Of a stretch of 42,701 bases of DNA, positions 23,318 through 30,371 are shown one piece after another. This stretch comes from Jiangella muralis. Its GTDB lineage: Bacteria; Actinomycetota; Actinomycetes; Jiangellales; Jiangellaceae. Both the position numbers and the translations under genes were made by a program. A model generated the notes under the pieces. The model ran no database searches. It saw only the letters and a list, made by a program, of their open reading frames with translations, and had not been told where the DNA came from. The stretch spans positions 1 through 42,701 of the forward strand of contig NZ_LFXL01000053.1 of assembly GCF_001270745.1 (NCBI RefSeq), given 5' to 3'. Each line of letters opens with the position of its first letter. The stretch's first letter is position 1.

Positions 23318-24079
23318 ATGGCGGTGACACAGACACCTCGGCTCGGGCTCAACCGCTGGTCCGCCGGAACCGACGCATGGCCCGGCCGCGCCGGGTGGGA
23401 CCAGCAGCAGCAGACGCTCGACGAAATGCTCGCGATCGACCTGCAAGTCGCGACCGTAGACGCACGCCCCACCGCCGGCGTGACCGGCCGGTACTGCTTC
23501 GTCACCGGCACCGGGCGCCTGTACCGCGACGACGGCACGCAGTGGAGCGAGGTCAACCCGATCGGCGGCGCCGGCGCCGGCGGCGCCCTGGCATACGGCG
23601 GCGCCGGCGTCGAGGGCACATCGGCCCGGATCGCCCGAGCTGACCACACCCACACCATGCCGGCCCACGACGCCGCCGCGCACTCTGCGATCCCGCTATC
23701 GGCTCTGGCCCCCCCGACAGCGAACGTCAACATGAACAGCAGGCGGATCACCAGCCTCGCGGCACCAACAGTTGGCAGCGACGCCGCTACAAGGGCTTGG
23801 GTCGAAAGCTTTTTCGACGCCCATTTCGCGGCCGGGAGCGACAGCATCGGGACCGCCAGCGCCACCAGCAGCCCTGTTTCAAAGAGCGTCGCGTTTGGCA
23901 AGACGTTCGCGCAGAGCCCTGTCGTCATCCTCCAGAAGCGGGGGCTCCCCGGGAGCATGGTCGAGCTGAAGGTCAACGGCGCGACGTCGACGGGCTTTAA
24001 CGTCACCGCGGACGCCATGGACGGCGGGTCGTGGAGCGGCACGTTTTCGTTCGGCTGGATCGCCACGGACATCTACTGA
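23318..24079 (+). CDS. tail fibre protein with an H-type lectin-like tip
   Basis: A 253-residue protein. The N-terminus (TPRLGLNRWSAGTDAWPGRA, then QQQQTLDEMLAIDLQVATVD) is the attachment part seen in many actinophage fibres. A Gly-rich middle with HTHTMPAHDAAAHS follows, then a trimer-like linker (NVNMNSRRITSLAAPTVGSD). Residues about 185-253 have the H-type lectin pattern, FAQSPVVILQKRG ... TSTGFNVTADA ... FSFGWIATD. It is a likely receptor-binding protein with carbohydrate specificity. It starts without a Shine-Dalgarno behind a late leader and overlaps the next gene. Confidence 0.78.
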   Translation: MAVTQTPRLGLNRWSAGTDAWPGRAGWDQQQQTLDEMLAIDLQVATVDARPTAGVTGRYCFVTGTGRLYRDDGTQWSEVNPIGGAGAGGALAYGGAGVEGTSARIARADHTHTMPAHDAAAHSAIPLSALAPPTANVNMNSRRITSLAAPTVGSDAATRAWVESFFDAHFAAGSDSIGTASATSSPVSKSVAFGKTFAQSPVVILQKRGLPGSMVELKVNGATSTGFNVTADAMDGGSWSGTFSFGWIATDIY

Positions 24080-24441
24080 TGACCGACGACGACGGCACCA
24101 CCATGCGCGTGACCATCGTCGACGTGCACCGCGACGTCGGCGCGCTGGCGTCGAACGTCGCCGGCCTACAGGTGACCGTCGAGAAGTGGATCGCCGCCAA
24201 CGACCAGCGCATCGCCCGCCTCATCTCGGAGAACGTCGACACTGAGGGTCGGCTGCGGCACATCGAGGGCACGTACGTCACCGTGGAACAGCTCGCCGCG
24301 TTCCGGGCCGAGCTACAGCGGCAACGCGACGAGCAGGCCGCGCGGCGGCCGAGCTGGGTGAGCGCCGCGCTCACCGCGGCCGCGCTGCTGCTGTCCGTCG
24401 TAGTGGCCGTCGCCACCGTCGCCGCGGCGCTCCGCGGATAG
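24079..24441 (+). CDS. coiled-coil protein with C-terminal transmembrane segment
   Basis: A 120-residue protein: a charged coiled-coil region (residues about 20-85, VEKWIAANDQRIARLISENV and VEQLAAFRAELQRQRDEQAA), followed by one strong transmembrane helix (SAALTAAALLLSVVVAVATV) at the end. The ATG overlaps the fibre stop (TGATG). Similar one-helix proteins between fibre and lysin genes act as holin-like or spanin-like membrane proteins in actinophages. The exact role is inferred. Confidence 0.65.
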   Translation: MTDDDGTTMRVTIVDVHRDVGALASNVAGLQVTVEKWIAANDQRIARLISENVDTEGRLRHIEGTYVTVEQLAAFRAELQRQRDEQAARRPSWVSAALTAAALLLSVVVAVATVAAALRG

Positions 24442-24444
24442 CCC

Positions 24445-24498
24445 GCGACACGGGCCGCGTCCGCCCACGACCCGCCGGCGGCGGCGAGCGTCGACGGC
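24445..24498 (+). promoter_or_regulatory. 54-nt late leader element, copy 5
   Basis: GCGACACGGGCC, CGTCCGCCCA and AGCGTC (-12 to -7 from ATG 24499) match copies 1 and 4. It lies between the membrane protein and a small acidic gene just before the lysin. A lysis-gene promoter is a natural role. Confidence 0.55.
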
Positions 24499-24633
24499 AT
24501 GGACACCCACACCGAACCGGACGAGGTTCCGGTCGACACCGACAACAACCCAGGCCCCTGGGACGGCCTGCAGAACCTCCCGCAGGAGGCCGGCTCGCGG
24601 CTGCCCGGCGACGACGACGAGCAGGAGGACTGA
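24499..24633 (+). CDS. 44-residue acidic protein
   Basis: A short frame starting at ATG 24499, directly after a late leader element, and ending two bases before the lysin ATG. The product is strongly acidic (MDTHTEPDEVPVDTDNNPGP start, DDDEQED end) and without a hydrophobic segment. The stop region contains GCAGGAGGAC, which doubles as ribosome site for the lysin gene, so coupling to lysin translation is likely. The function is unknown. Confidence 0.5.
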   Translation: MDTHTEPDEVPVDTDNNPGPWDGLQNLPQEAGSRLPGDDDEQED

Positions 24634-24635
24634 GC

Positions 24636-25463
24636 ATGGGCGCCGCTGTCGCCACCGTCGCGGCCGCGCTCGCCTGGTGCCGTGCGCAGCTCGGCACCCG
24701 CGAGACCGGCAACAACAACACGCCGTATCACGAGATCGCCGGCCACCCGGACGGGTGGGCGTGGTGCGGGATCTTCCTCGAAGCCATGGCCAAGGTGACC
24801 GGGCTTGGGCTGCCCGGCCACGTGCACTACACGCCGTCCGGGGCGGCCGCGTTCAAGGCCGCCGGCCGGTGGGTCACCACCCCGCGGCCGGGTGACTTCG
24901 CGTTCATCTACTACCCCGAACTCGGGCGGATCGGTCACATCGGCATCGTCGAGAAGGTCGACGGCGGCGACGTGATCACCATCGAGGGCAACACGAACAC
25001 GACGGGCAGCCGCACCGGGATCGGTGTGTTCCGTCACCGCCGGAAGAAGCTGGTCGGCAAGGGGCAGCGCGGCATCGTCGGGTACGGCCGCCCGGCCTAC
25101 GGCACCGGCACGACCAAGCCGCCGGCCAAGCCCAAGCCGCCGAGCGGCGGCGGCAACGGCCCCTCGCTGGACGTCGTCGACCTGTCCGTGCTGCGCACCG
25201 CGGCGCGGCACGACCCCGACCGGTCGCAGGGCGGGCACACCCGCGGCGCGTCCGAGCACGTCCGCACCGTCGAGCGTGCCCTCGTCGCCGAGGGGCTGCT
25301 CGACCCGAAGTGGTCCGACGCGTCGTTCGGGACCAAGACCGTCGCCGCCTACGCGGCGTGGCAGCGCCGCTGCGGCTACAGCGGCCGCGACGCCGACGGC
25401 GTCCCCGGCCTCGACTCGCTGCGGCGGCTCGGCTCCAAGCACGGGTTCCGCGTCACCGCCTGA
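24636..25463 (+). CDS. endolysin: CHAP amidase/peptidase with a peptidoglycan-binding domain
   Basis: A 275-residue lysin. Residues about 10-150 form a CHAP domain with catalytic C44 (WAWCGIFLEAM), H101 (GRIGHIGIVEK) and E117/N119 (ITIEGNTN). A Pro/Lys linker follows, and residues about 180-275 form a helical peptidoglycan-binding-like domain (VRTVERALVAEGLLDPKWSD, FGTKTVAAYAAWQRRCGYSG). It should cut peptidoglycan cross-links or amide bonds to release progeny. GCAGGAGGAC lies seven bases before the ATG. It has no signal peptide, so it depends on the holin-like gene downstream. Confidence 0.9.
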   Translation: MGAAVATVAAALAWCRAQLGTRETGNNNTPYHEIAGHPDGWAWCGIFLEAMAKVTGLGLPGHVHYTPSGAAAFKAAGRWVTTPRPGDFAFIYYPELGRIGHIGIVEKVDGGDVITIEGNTNTTGSRTGIGVFRHRRKKLVGKGQRGIVGYGRPAYGTGTTKPPAKPKPPSGGGNGPSLDVVDLSVLRTAARHDPDRSQGGHTRGASEHVRTVERALVAEGLLDPKWSDASFGTKTVAAYAAWQRRCGYSGRDADGVPGLDSLRRLGSKHGFRVTA

Positions 25464-25520
25464 CCGGGCGGCCGCGGCACTCCCCCGCACCCCATCCCAT
25501 CCCTCACAGAAAGATCGATC

Positions 25521-25733
25521 ATGGACGCGAACCAGTTCAAGCAGTGGGCCAAGGACGCCGGCGAGCGCATCGCCTCGACCACCGTGCAGGCCGCCATCGC
25601 CGTCACCGCGGTCGAGGTCGGGTCGCTGCCCGAGTGGGCCGCGGTGCCGATCCTGGCCGGCCTGACGTGGTTGAAGGCGCAGGCCGCGCGGAAGCTCGGC
25701 GACCCCGGCACGGCCGCTCTGCGGCGCGGCTGA
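25521..25733 (+). CDS. probable holin
   Basis: A 70-residue protein with two moderately hydrophobic segments (about 18-36, TTVQAAIAVTAVEVGS; and 40-58, AAVPILAGLTWLKAQAA) and a basic C-terminus (ARKLGDPGTAALRRG). Small two-helix proteins after the lysin are typical holins of actinophages, forming membrane holes that let the lysin out. The region between (25464-25520) has no gene. A strong hairpin follows the stop and ends the late block. Confidence 0.7.
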   Translation: MDANQFKQWAKDAGERIASTTVQAAIAVTAVEVGSLPEWAAVPILAGLTWLKAQAARKLGDPGTAALRRG

Positions 25734-25750
25734 CCAGCCGTCTCGCTCTC

Positions 25751-25780
25751 GGGCCCGCTCGCCATCTGGCGGGCGGGCCC
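25751..25780 (+). terminator. terminator of the late operon
   Basis: GGGCCCGCTCGCCA (25751-25764) pairs with TGGCGGGCGGGCCC (25767-25780) with a single G-U pair. It lies 18 bases after the holin stop and before the operator cluster of the next transcript. Confidence 0.7.
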
Positions 25781-25805
25781 ACCTGTCTCGCCACCCTGCT
25801 CGACA

Positions 25806-25866
25806 GCTAGCCAGCCAGCTAGCTTGCGGGCTAGCCCGCTCGCGCGTAACCTGTGGGGGTACCACC
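25806..25866 (+). promoter_or_regulatory. GCTAGC operator cluster and promoter of the ATPase transcript
   Basis: GCTAGC occurs at 25806, 25818 and 25830, each exactly 12 bp apart. The stretch GCTAGCTTGCGGGCTAGC is identical to the cluster at 41180. TAACCT (25848-25853) or TACCAC could be the -10. The leader then carries TGACGGCCCG and CATCAGGA before the ATG, as at 33.97 and 41.25 kb. Confidence 0.6.
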
Positions 25867-25910
25867 GGGTGACGGCCCGGCGGCACCCATCAGGAAGGAG
25901 CACCACCCCA

Positions 25911-27092
25911 ATGTGCGCGATGATCACCCGCGAGTACGAGACCCGCCGACCGACCGGCAAGCCGCCGTGGCCGATCGTCCTGGTCGCCGGCGCCGAGAAG
26001 GCCGGCAAGAGCTGGACGGCCGCCCAGGCGTCCGGCTCGGACCTCGTCGGCCGAACGTTCTGGATCGGCATCGGCGAAGACGACCCCGACGAGTACAAGC
26101 ACGTCCCCGGCGCCGACTTCGAGATCGTCAAGCACGACGGCACCTACCGCGACCTGCTCGGCGCGGCGGTGTGGGCGACCCGACAGCCGCGCATCGACGG
26201 CCTGCCGAACCTCATCGTGGGCGACTCCGGTACCCGGTACTGGGACCTGCTGTGCGATCAGCAGCAGCTCGTCGCCAACGACCGCGCCCGCCGCAAGGCC
26301 GAGCGGGCCCGTCGCGAGTGGGACGGCGAAGACGCGACCATCACCATGGATCAGTGGAACATCGCCAAGCAGCGGTGGGCGCACTTCGTCGACGCGCTCC
26401 GCGGCCACGACGGGCCCAGCATCATCACGGCCCGGCTCGAAGAGGTCACCGTCATGGTGAACGGGCAGCCGTCGACGGCGAAAGAGTTGAAGATCAAAAC
26501 CGAGAAGTCGTTGCCGTTCGACGTCGGCGTCGTCGTGCAGATCCCGCGCCGCGGCGAGGCGTTCGTCACCGGCGTCCGGTCGGTCAAGTACGACGTCCCG
26601 GTCGGCGAGCGGAAGCCGTTCGAGAACTTCACCGTCGACGCCCTGTGGCGCCGGCTCGGGCTCGACGCGCCCGACGCGACCGCGCCCCGGCAGCACTCCG
26701 CGATCGACCCCCGCGAGGCGCCGCCGGCGGCGCCGGCTGAGCAGGCCGCCCCTGCGCCGCAGGAGCCGCAGCAACGGCGCGCTGAACGCTTCTACCGCGA
26801 GCCCGCCCCCGCGGCCGCCAGCGCCGCCAGCAGCGCGCAGCAGGAGCCCGCACAGGACGACGACGGCAGCCGCACGTACCCGCCGGTCGTCATCGCGTTC
26901 ATGGCCGAGCTGAGCCAGGCGCAGAACGTCGAGGACTACCGCGACGCGTGGCGCAAGTCGGGCGAGCTGGACATCCGCGGCGTCGAGGTCGAGACCCCCG
27001 ATAACGGACTGGTCACAATCGGCAGGCTGATCATGAGTCGGCAGGCCGCGCTCCCCCGCGAGGACGCCCCGTCGGAGCCGGTGCCGTCGTGA
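25911..27092 (+). CDS. RecA/Sak4-like P-loop ATPase
   Basis: A 393-residue protein with Walker A G27-AEKAG-K33-S34 (LVAGAEKAGKSWTAAQAS) and a Walker B-like LIVGD (D105). The core RLEEVTVMVNGQPSTAKELK ... DVGVVVQIPRRGEAF fits phage AAA ATPases of the Sak4/RecA type involved in recombination or replication. Residues about 290-335 are disordered Ala/Pro/Gln, followed by a small C-terminal domain (VIAFMAELSQAQNVEDYRDA). ATG 25911 is used with AGGAAGGAG ten bases upstream; an in-frame GTG at 25869 would add 14 residues. It is the first gene after an operator cluster, so it is probably early. Confidence 0.75.
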   Translation: MCAMITREYETRRPTGKPPWPIVLVAGAEKAGKSWTAAQASGSDLVGRTFWIGIGEDDPDEYKHVPGADFEIVKHDGTYRDLLGAAVWATRQPRIDGLPNLIVGDSGTRYWDLLCDQQQLVANDRARRKAERARREWDGEDATITMDQWNIAKQRWAHFVDALRGHDGPSIITARLEEVTVMVNGQPSTAKELKIKTEKSLPFDVGVVVQIPRRGEAFVTGVRSVKYDVPVGERKPFENFTVDALWRRLGLDAPDATAPRQHSAIDPREAPPAAPAEQAAPAPQEPQQRRAERFYREPAPAAASAASSAQQEPAQDDDGSRTYPPVVIAFMAELSQAQNVEDYRDAWRKSGELDIRGVEVETPDNGLVTIGRLIMSRQAALPREDAPSEPVPS

Positions 27093-27096
27093 CGGC

Positions 27097-27141
27097 GTTA
27101 CAGCACGTCAACGTAGATCCAAAGCGGAGGCGTGCTGTAAC
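27097..27141. repeat. 11-bp inverted repeat after the ATPase gene
   Basis: GTTACAGCACG (27097-27107) and CGTGCTGTAAC (27131-27141) are perfect arms around 23 bases. It begins five bases after the stop, so it is a terminator or a protein-binding site. The gap 27093-27511 contains this, a GGTACC promoter-like box near 27217 and a second hairpin, and no convincing long gene. Confidence 0.6.
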
Positions 27142-27313
27142 CGGTGTCAGGGCGCTGTCAGGGCGGAACAGCTCGCCTGTCCGGCCCCGACTATGCGGGC
27201 TCTGCTCTACCGGGGTGGTACCCCGTCGGGCTACCCTGCGTAGCGACAAGCGTCACTGGTTGTGACCACCCCGAACCGCGCCATGACCAGGTGTAACACC
27301 CAAGGAAAACTTG

Positions 27314-27345
27314 GGGGCGCGCTGGCTCCTACACCAGCGCGCCCC
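27314..27345 (+). terminator. strong 12-bp hairpin
   Basis: GGGGCGCGCTGG (27314-27325) and CCAGCGCGCCCC (27334-27345) with loop CTCCTACA. An alternative small stem CCCAAG/CTTGGG directly precedes and overlaps it, which would allow attenuation. It follows the GGTACC promoter-like box at 27217. Confidence 0.6.
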
Positions 27346-27511
27346 ACGGATCGACCGCACCGCTTCCCCCGGGACTCTCACATCACGGAACAGGACACAG
27401 TCGATGCCCAACCTACCGGCCCGAAGCTCGGGCATTGCCCGCTTCGCCCCGATCGACGCGACACGAGCCGCGTCCACCAACGCCTCATACCTGCGGGCTA
27501 TCCCTGGCACC

Positions 27512-27844
27512 ATGCCCAGCGAACAGACCGCCCAAACCTCCCACCGGCGAACCGACCGGCGGGCGCCACGCCCGGCCAGCCAATCGGCCGGACTCTTCCT
27601 CCGCATGAGCACGGAGGAGCGGCAGCAGGTGCACGAGCAGGCCGCCGACCTCGGCATACCCACGTCGGTCTACGTGCTCGCCCTCGTCGACGCCGACCGC
27701 AAACGGCGCGCCTCCGTCGAGCCCGTCACGGCCGGGGCTAGCGTGACGTCGATCAACTCCACACAGAGCGAGGCGCCCGGTCCTGTCCGGGACCGGGCGC
27801 CTAACGCTAAGGCCCGACGCGCGGTGACCGCCGCCGCGGGCTGA
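27512..27844 (+). CDS. small ribbon-helix-helix/CopG-like protein
   Basis: A 110-residue protein. The central part, SAGLFLRMSTEERQQVHEQAADLGIPTSVYV, has the strand-helix-helix pattern of CopG-like DNA-binding proteins. The N- and C-termini are basic and disordered. ATG 27512 has TATCCC seven bases upstream rather than a Shine-Dalgarno; an ATG at 27404 in frame is an alternative. A 13-bp perfect hairpin lies in the last third of the gene. Placed just upstream of the replication initiator gene, it could control replication or copy number. This role is inferred. Confidence 0.55.
   Translation: MPSEQTAQTSHRRTDRRAPRPASQSAGLFLRMSTEERQQVHEQAADLGIPTSVYVLALVDADRKRRASVEPVTAGASVTSINSTQSEAPGPVRDRAPNAKARRAVTAAAG
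27771..27802 (+). terminator. 13-bp perfect hairpin inside the 3' part of the CopG-like gene
   Basis: AGGCGCCCGGTCC (27771-27783) and GGACCGGGCGCCT (27790-27802) with loop TGTCCG. It has terminator-like strength but lies about 40 bases before the stop codon, so it may be an attenuator, or the true coding end may differ. Confidence 0.6.
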
Positions 27845-27882
27845 CCACCTCCGACCGCTAAGCACGAGAGGCAGCAACACCC

Positions 27883-27951
27883 ATGGTAGAGCAACACCTT
27901 GCCCGCGTCAGCATGCCCGCGCCACGCCACGCCGAGGCGGTGACCGCATGA
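27883..27951 (+). CDS. 22-residue leader ORF coupled to the replication gene
   Basis: ATG 27883 follows GAGAGGCAG at a suitable distance. The frame of 22 codons ends with TGA overlapping the ATG of the replication gene (ATGA). The replication gene itself has no other good ribosome site, so the short frame may serve to load ribosomes. No recognisable product. Confidence 0.45.
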   Translation: MVEQHLARVSMPAPRHAEAVTA

Positions 27952-28847
27952 GTCTCGCCGCGATGCTGTGGGCACTCAACGACGCGCCAGTCAGCAACCC
28001 CACCGAAGCGTTCGTGCTCGTCGCCCTCGCCGACAACGCGTGGGACGACGGCCGCGGCGCGTTCCCGTCCGTCGCGACGATCGCGTACCGCACCCGCGTG
28101 TCCGAGCGGACCGTGCAACGGACGTTGCGCGACCTCGAAGCCGCCGGCGTCATCAGCCGCGCCGAGGACCAGTCGCCAGCCGCCGTGTACGGCCGGTACG
28201 CGCCCATCGTCTACGAACTCGACATGACGCGCCGCCGCGACGACCCGCCCCCCAGCAAGAGCAAACGCGCAGCTCAGCAGGGGCGACAGTCTGTCACCCC
28301 TGCCAGAAACGAGGGGCGTCAATCTGTCACCCCTCACCCGACCAGGGGTGACACCGACGACACGCAAGGGGTGACACTGGTGTCACCCGAACCGTCCACT
28401 AACCCACCTGTGGTCACCCAGGGTGTAGAAACTCACCGTTCCGCGCACGCGAGCGCAAACCCCCCCGAAGTTCCGACGTCGGCGGCGGGCCCGTTGCCGG
28501 CCGCTGGCGCGGCCGGCCGGGCAACCGAGCGCGACCAGTTCGGGCCGCTCTATCCGACGTGCCCCGCGCACCGGCTGTCCCTCGACGCGCCGGCGTGCCG
28601 TCGCTGCGGCGACCAGCGCGAGGCGTTCGAGGCCGCCGAGCTTCACCGCCGGTCGCAGCGCGACCGCGAGGCGTCCCGCCAGCAGCTCGACGAACTGTTC
28701 GCTCACCGGCGAGACGCCATCCCGGCCCAGGTTGGCGCCGAACGTGCACGCTCGGCGATCCGAAAGAGCGGCGCCAACGGCGCCACGCGCCGCCCCAGCC
28801 AGCCCGGCGCCGCGCCGGCGGCCGCGACCACCGGAGGCACCGAGTGA
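27948..28847 (+). CDS. helix-turn-helix replication initiator-like protein with internal iterons
   Basis: A 299-residue protein. Residues 1-95 form a winged-helix domain of the HTH_36/DnaD-like phage replication type (AMLWALNDAPVSNPTEAFVL, FPSVATIAYRTRVSERTVQR, LRDLEAAGVI). A polar linker with GRQSVTP repeats (about 110-150) is encoded by the iteron array. The C-terminal part has a zinc-knuckle-like CPAHR...CRRCGDQR (about 204-224) and a helical basic tail. Phage initiators often bind iterons inside their own gene, as lambda O does, and load the helicase. The GTG start of the RuvC-like gene overlaps its stop. Confidence 0.7.
   Translation: MSLAAMLWALNDAPVSNPTEAFVLVALADNAWDDGRGAFPSVATIAYRTRVSERTVQRTLRDLEAAGVISRAEDQSPAAVYGRYAPIVYELDMTRRRDDPPPSKSKRAAQQGRQSVTPARNEGRQSVTPHPTRGDTDDTQGVTLVSPEPSTNPPVVTQGVETHRSAHASANPPEVPTSAAGPLPAAGAAGRATERDQFGPLYPTCPAHRLSLDAPACRRCGDQREAFEAAELHRRSQRDREASRQQLDELFAHRRDAIPAQVGAERARSAIRKSGANGATRRPSQPGAAPAAATTGGTE
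28279..28388. repeat. iteron array, candidate replication origin
   Basis: Two 23-bp imperfect palindromes, AGGGGCGACA...TGTCACCCCT (28279-28301) and AGGGGCGTCA...TGTCACCCCT (28312-28334), are followed by AGGGGTGACAC at 28344 and 28367. The last forms a near-perfect palindrome GGGTGACAC TG GTGTCACCC (28369-28388). Together about six half-sites AGGGGTGACA lie in the linker of the initiator gene. Confidence 0.65.
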
Positions 28848-29419
28848 ACCCGTCTACGGGCCGCACAGCGCCGCACGTCCTCGGCATCGATCCCGGCAGC
28901 GTCGACACCGGTCTCGTCGTCCGCTGCGGCCTTGACGTCCTGGCGCACGTCACCGTGCACCGCGACCGTGACGAGGACGCCGACGACGGCACCCGCGGCG
29001 TCGGCGTCGGCCCGATCTACCTCGGCGCCATCGCCGAGACCGCCCGCCAGCTCGTCCACGAGCACGCCGTCGAGCACGTCGGCGCCGAGTCCGTCGTCGC
29101 CCCCAACCCCCACGTCCGCCGGCGCGACGGCGACTCGAAGATCAACCCCGCTGCGGTCATCGCCGCCGGCCTCGTGCTCGGGCACCTGCTCGCCGTGTGG
29201 CCGAACCTCGTCCGCGTCCCGCCCGGCCGCAACGGTTCGTCGCCCCTGTCGGCGTACCCGCTCGTCCTGGTGTCCGACCGCGAGCGCGCCCTCGGCCTCA
29301 ACCGCATCGGCAAGGGCGGCAAGCTGCGGCACGTCCGCTCGGCCTACGACGTCGCCGGCTCAACCATCCCGCTCGCACGCCAGCGTGCCAGCTTGCACGC
29401 TGCCCAGCGAGCTAGCTAG
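28844..29419 (+). CDS. RuvC-like Holliday junction resolvase
   Basis: A 191-residue RNase H-fold nuclease. The start VLGIDPGSVDTGLVV contains the first catalytic Asp (D16), and HVGAESVVAPNP contains the Glu (E82). The C-terminal helical part (PAAVIAAGLVLGHLLAVW) is as in phage RuvC-like enzymes, which cut branched DNA before packaging. The last acidic residues could not be assigned. The GTG overlaps the initiator stop, so both are made together in the replication module. Its end is followed within a few bases by a GCTAGC cluster. Confidence 0.7.
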   Translation: MNPSTGRTAPHVLGIDPGSVDTGLVVRCGLDVLAHVTVHRDRDEDADDGTRGVGVGPIYLGAIAETARQLVHEHAVEHVGAESVVAPNPHVRRRDGDSKINPAAVIAAGLVLGHLLAVWPNLVRVPPGRNGSSPLSAYPLVLVSDRERALGLNRIGKGGKLRHVRSAYDVAGSTIPLARQRASLHAAQRAS

Positions 29420-29452
29420 ACCGCTAGCCGTCTGTTACCCTGACAGGGTTAC
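29411..29452 (+). promoter_or_regulatory. GCTAGC operator cluster and promoter before 29505
   Basis: GCTAGC at 29411-29416 and 29423-29428 are 12 bp apart and overlap the 3' end of the resolvase gene. GTTACCCTGACAGGGTTAC follows (29434-29452), with TACCCT as a possible -10. The leader then has CATCAGAGAGG before the ATG. Confidence 0.6.
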
Positions 29453-29504
29453 ACCGTCGGTGGCGGCCGGCGCCCGCCGCCCCCATCAGAGAGGCACGCC
29501 AGAC

Positions 29505-30371
29505 ATGACCAGCAGCAACGCTGCCGACCTCGCCGAGGTTCTGCGGCTCACCGCCCAGCAGCACGCGACCAAAGCCAGGATCGACCGGCTACGCGCCCGC
29601 ATCGACGAGCGCGCCCGCGCCGAATGGCAGGCAACCGGCGCCGCACCGTCGTACAAGATCCGCGGACTCGGCACGATCCGCCTCGACGGCGCCGATCTCG
29701 ACCCAAAGGCCGTCGTCAGCGACCGCGCCGAGTTCGCGTCGTTCGTCGCCGAACAGTGGCCGACCGAGGTCGTCGCCACGATCACCGTGCCGGCCGACCA
29801 GCTCCCGGCCGCGCTCGAAGCGCTCGACTTCGCCGGCGTGCCGGTCGAGGAGAGCGACGCCACCGTGCGCGAGGCGTTCCAGGGGAAGTACCTCGGCGAA
29901 CTGGTCGTCGAGAAAGACCCGGCCGCACCCGAGGGGGAGACCCGGTACTACGCCGCCGACCGCAAGCTCGGCGTCATCGTGCCCGGCCTCGGCGGCAAGC
30001 CGTCCAACCCGCACCTGACCGTCGCCGTCGACAAGGACGCCAAGGCCGACGCGATCGAGGCCGCGCTCGCCGAGCCTGTCGACGAGCCGCGCGACGACAC
30101 CACCACGACCGACGCCCCGAACGTCGTCGACCCGGCGTTCTTCAACACCGACGGGTCGTGGAAGTCCATCGAGCACGCCGTCGCGCACGCGACCAACGTC
30201 CAGGGCGGCGCCACCACACCCGAGGTTGAGGCGCGCCGCATGCTGCGCGAGCCGCTGAACAAGGCCACGGCCGAGGCGTGGCTCGACGAGCACGACCCCT
30301 GGTGGCGCAACGACCCCGCGGGCGACGAGCAGCGGCTCGGACTCGGAGACCCCGACGAGGCGCAGCGGTGA
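29505..30371 (+). CDS. hypothetical early protein
   Basis: A 288-residue protein: an N-terminal helical segment (ADLAEVLRLTAQQHATKARI, DRLRARIDERARAEWQ), then a mixed domain with IRGLGTIRLDGADLDPKAVV and WPTEVVATITVPADQLPAAL, and a C-terminal part with HAVAHATNVQGGATTPEVEA and KATAEAWLDEHDPWWRNDPA. I do not recognise the family. Similar proteins with an N-terminal helical pair and a 'siphovirus gp157'-like pattern occur in phage replication modules, but this is only a weak resemblance. GAGAGGC lies 11 bases before the ATG. The next gene overlaps its stop. Confidence 0.65.
   Translation: MTSSNAADLAEVLRLTAQQHATKARIDRLRARIDERARAEWQATGAAPSYKIRGLGTIRLDGADLDPKAVVSDRAEFASFVAEQWPTEVVATITVPADQLPAALEALDFAGVPVEESDATVREAFQGKYLGELVVEKDPAAPEGETRYYAADRKLGVIVPGLGGKPSNPHLTVAVDKDAKADAIEAALAEPVDEPRDDTTTTDAPNVVDPAFFNTDGSWKSIEHAVAHATNVQGGATTPEVEARRMLREPLNKATAEAWLDEHDPWWRNDPAGDEQRLGLGDPDEAQR

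Noticed and set aside
6480..25733. Extracellular contractile injection system or tailocin
   Set aside because: Complete terminase, portal, scaffold and capsid genes are present, so this is a DNA-packaging phage.
24003..25886. Long leftward frame of about 627 codons opposite the fibre, lysin and holin genes
   Set aside because: It is antisense to well-recognised lysin and fibre genes, has Arg/Gly/Pro-rich composition and no family features. Long antisense frames are expected at this GC content.
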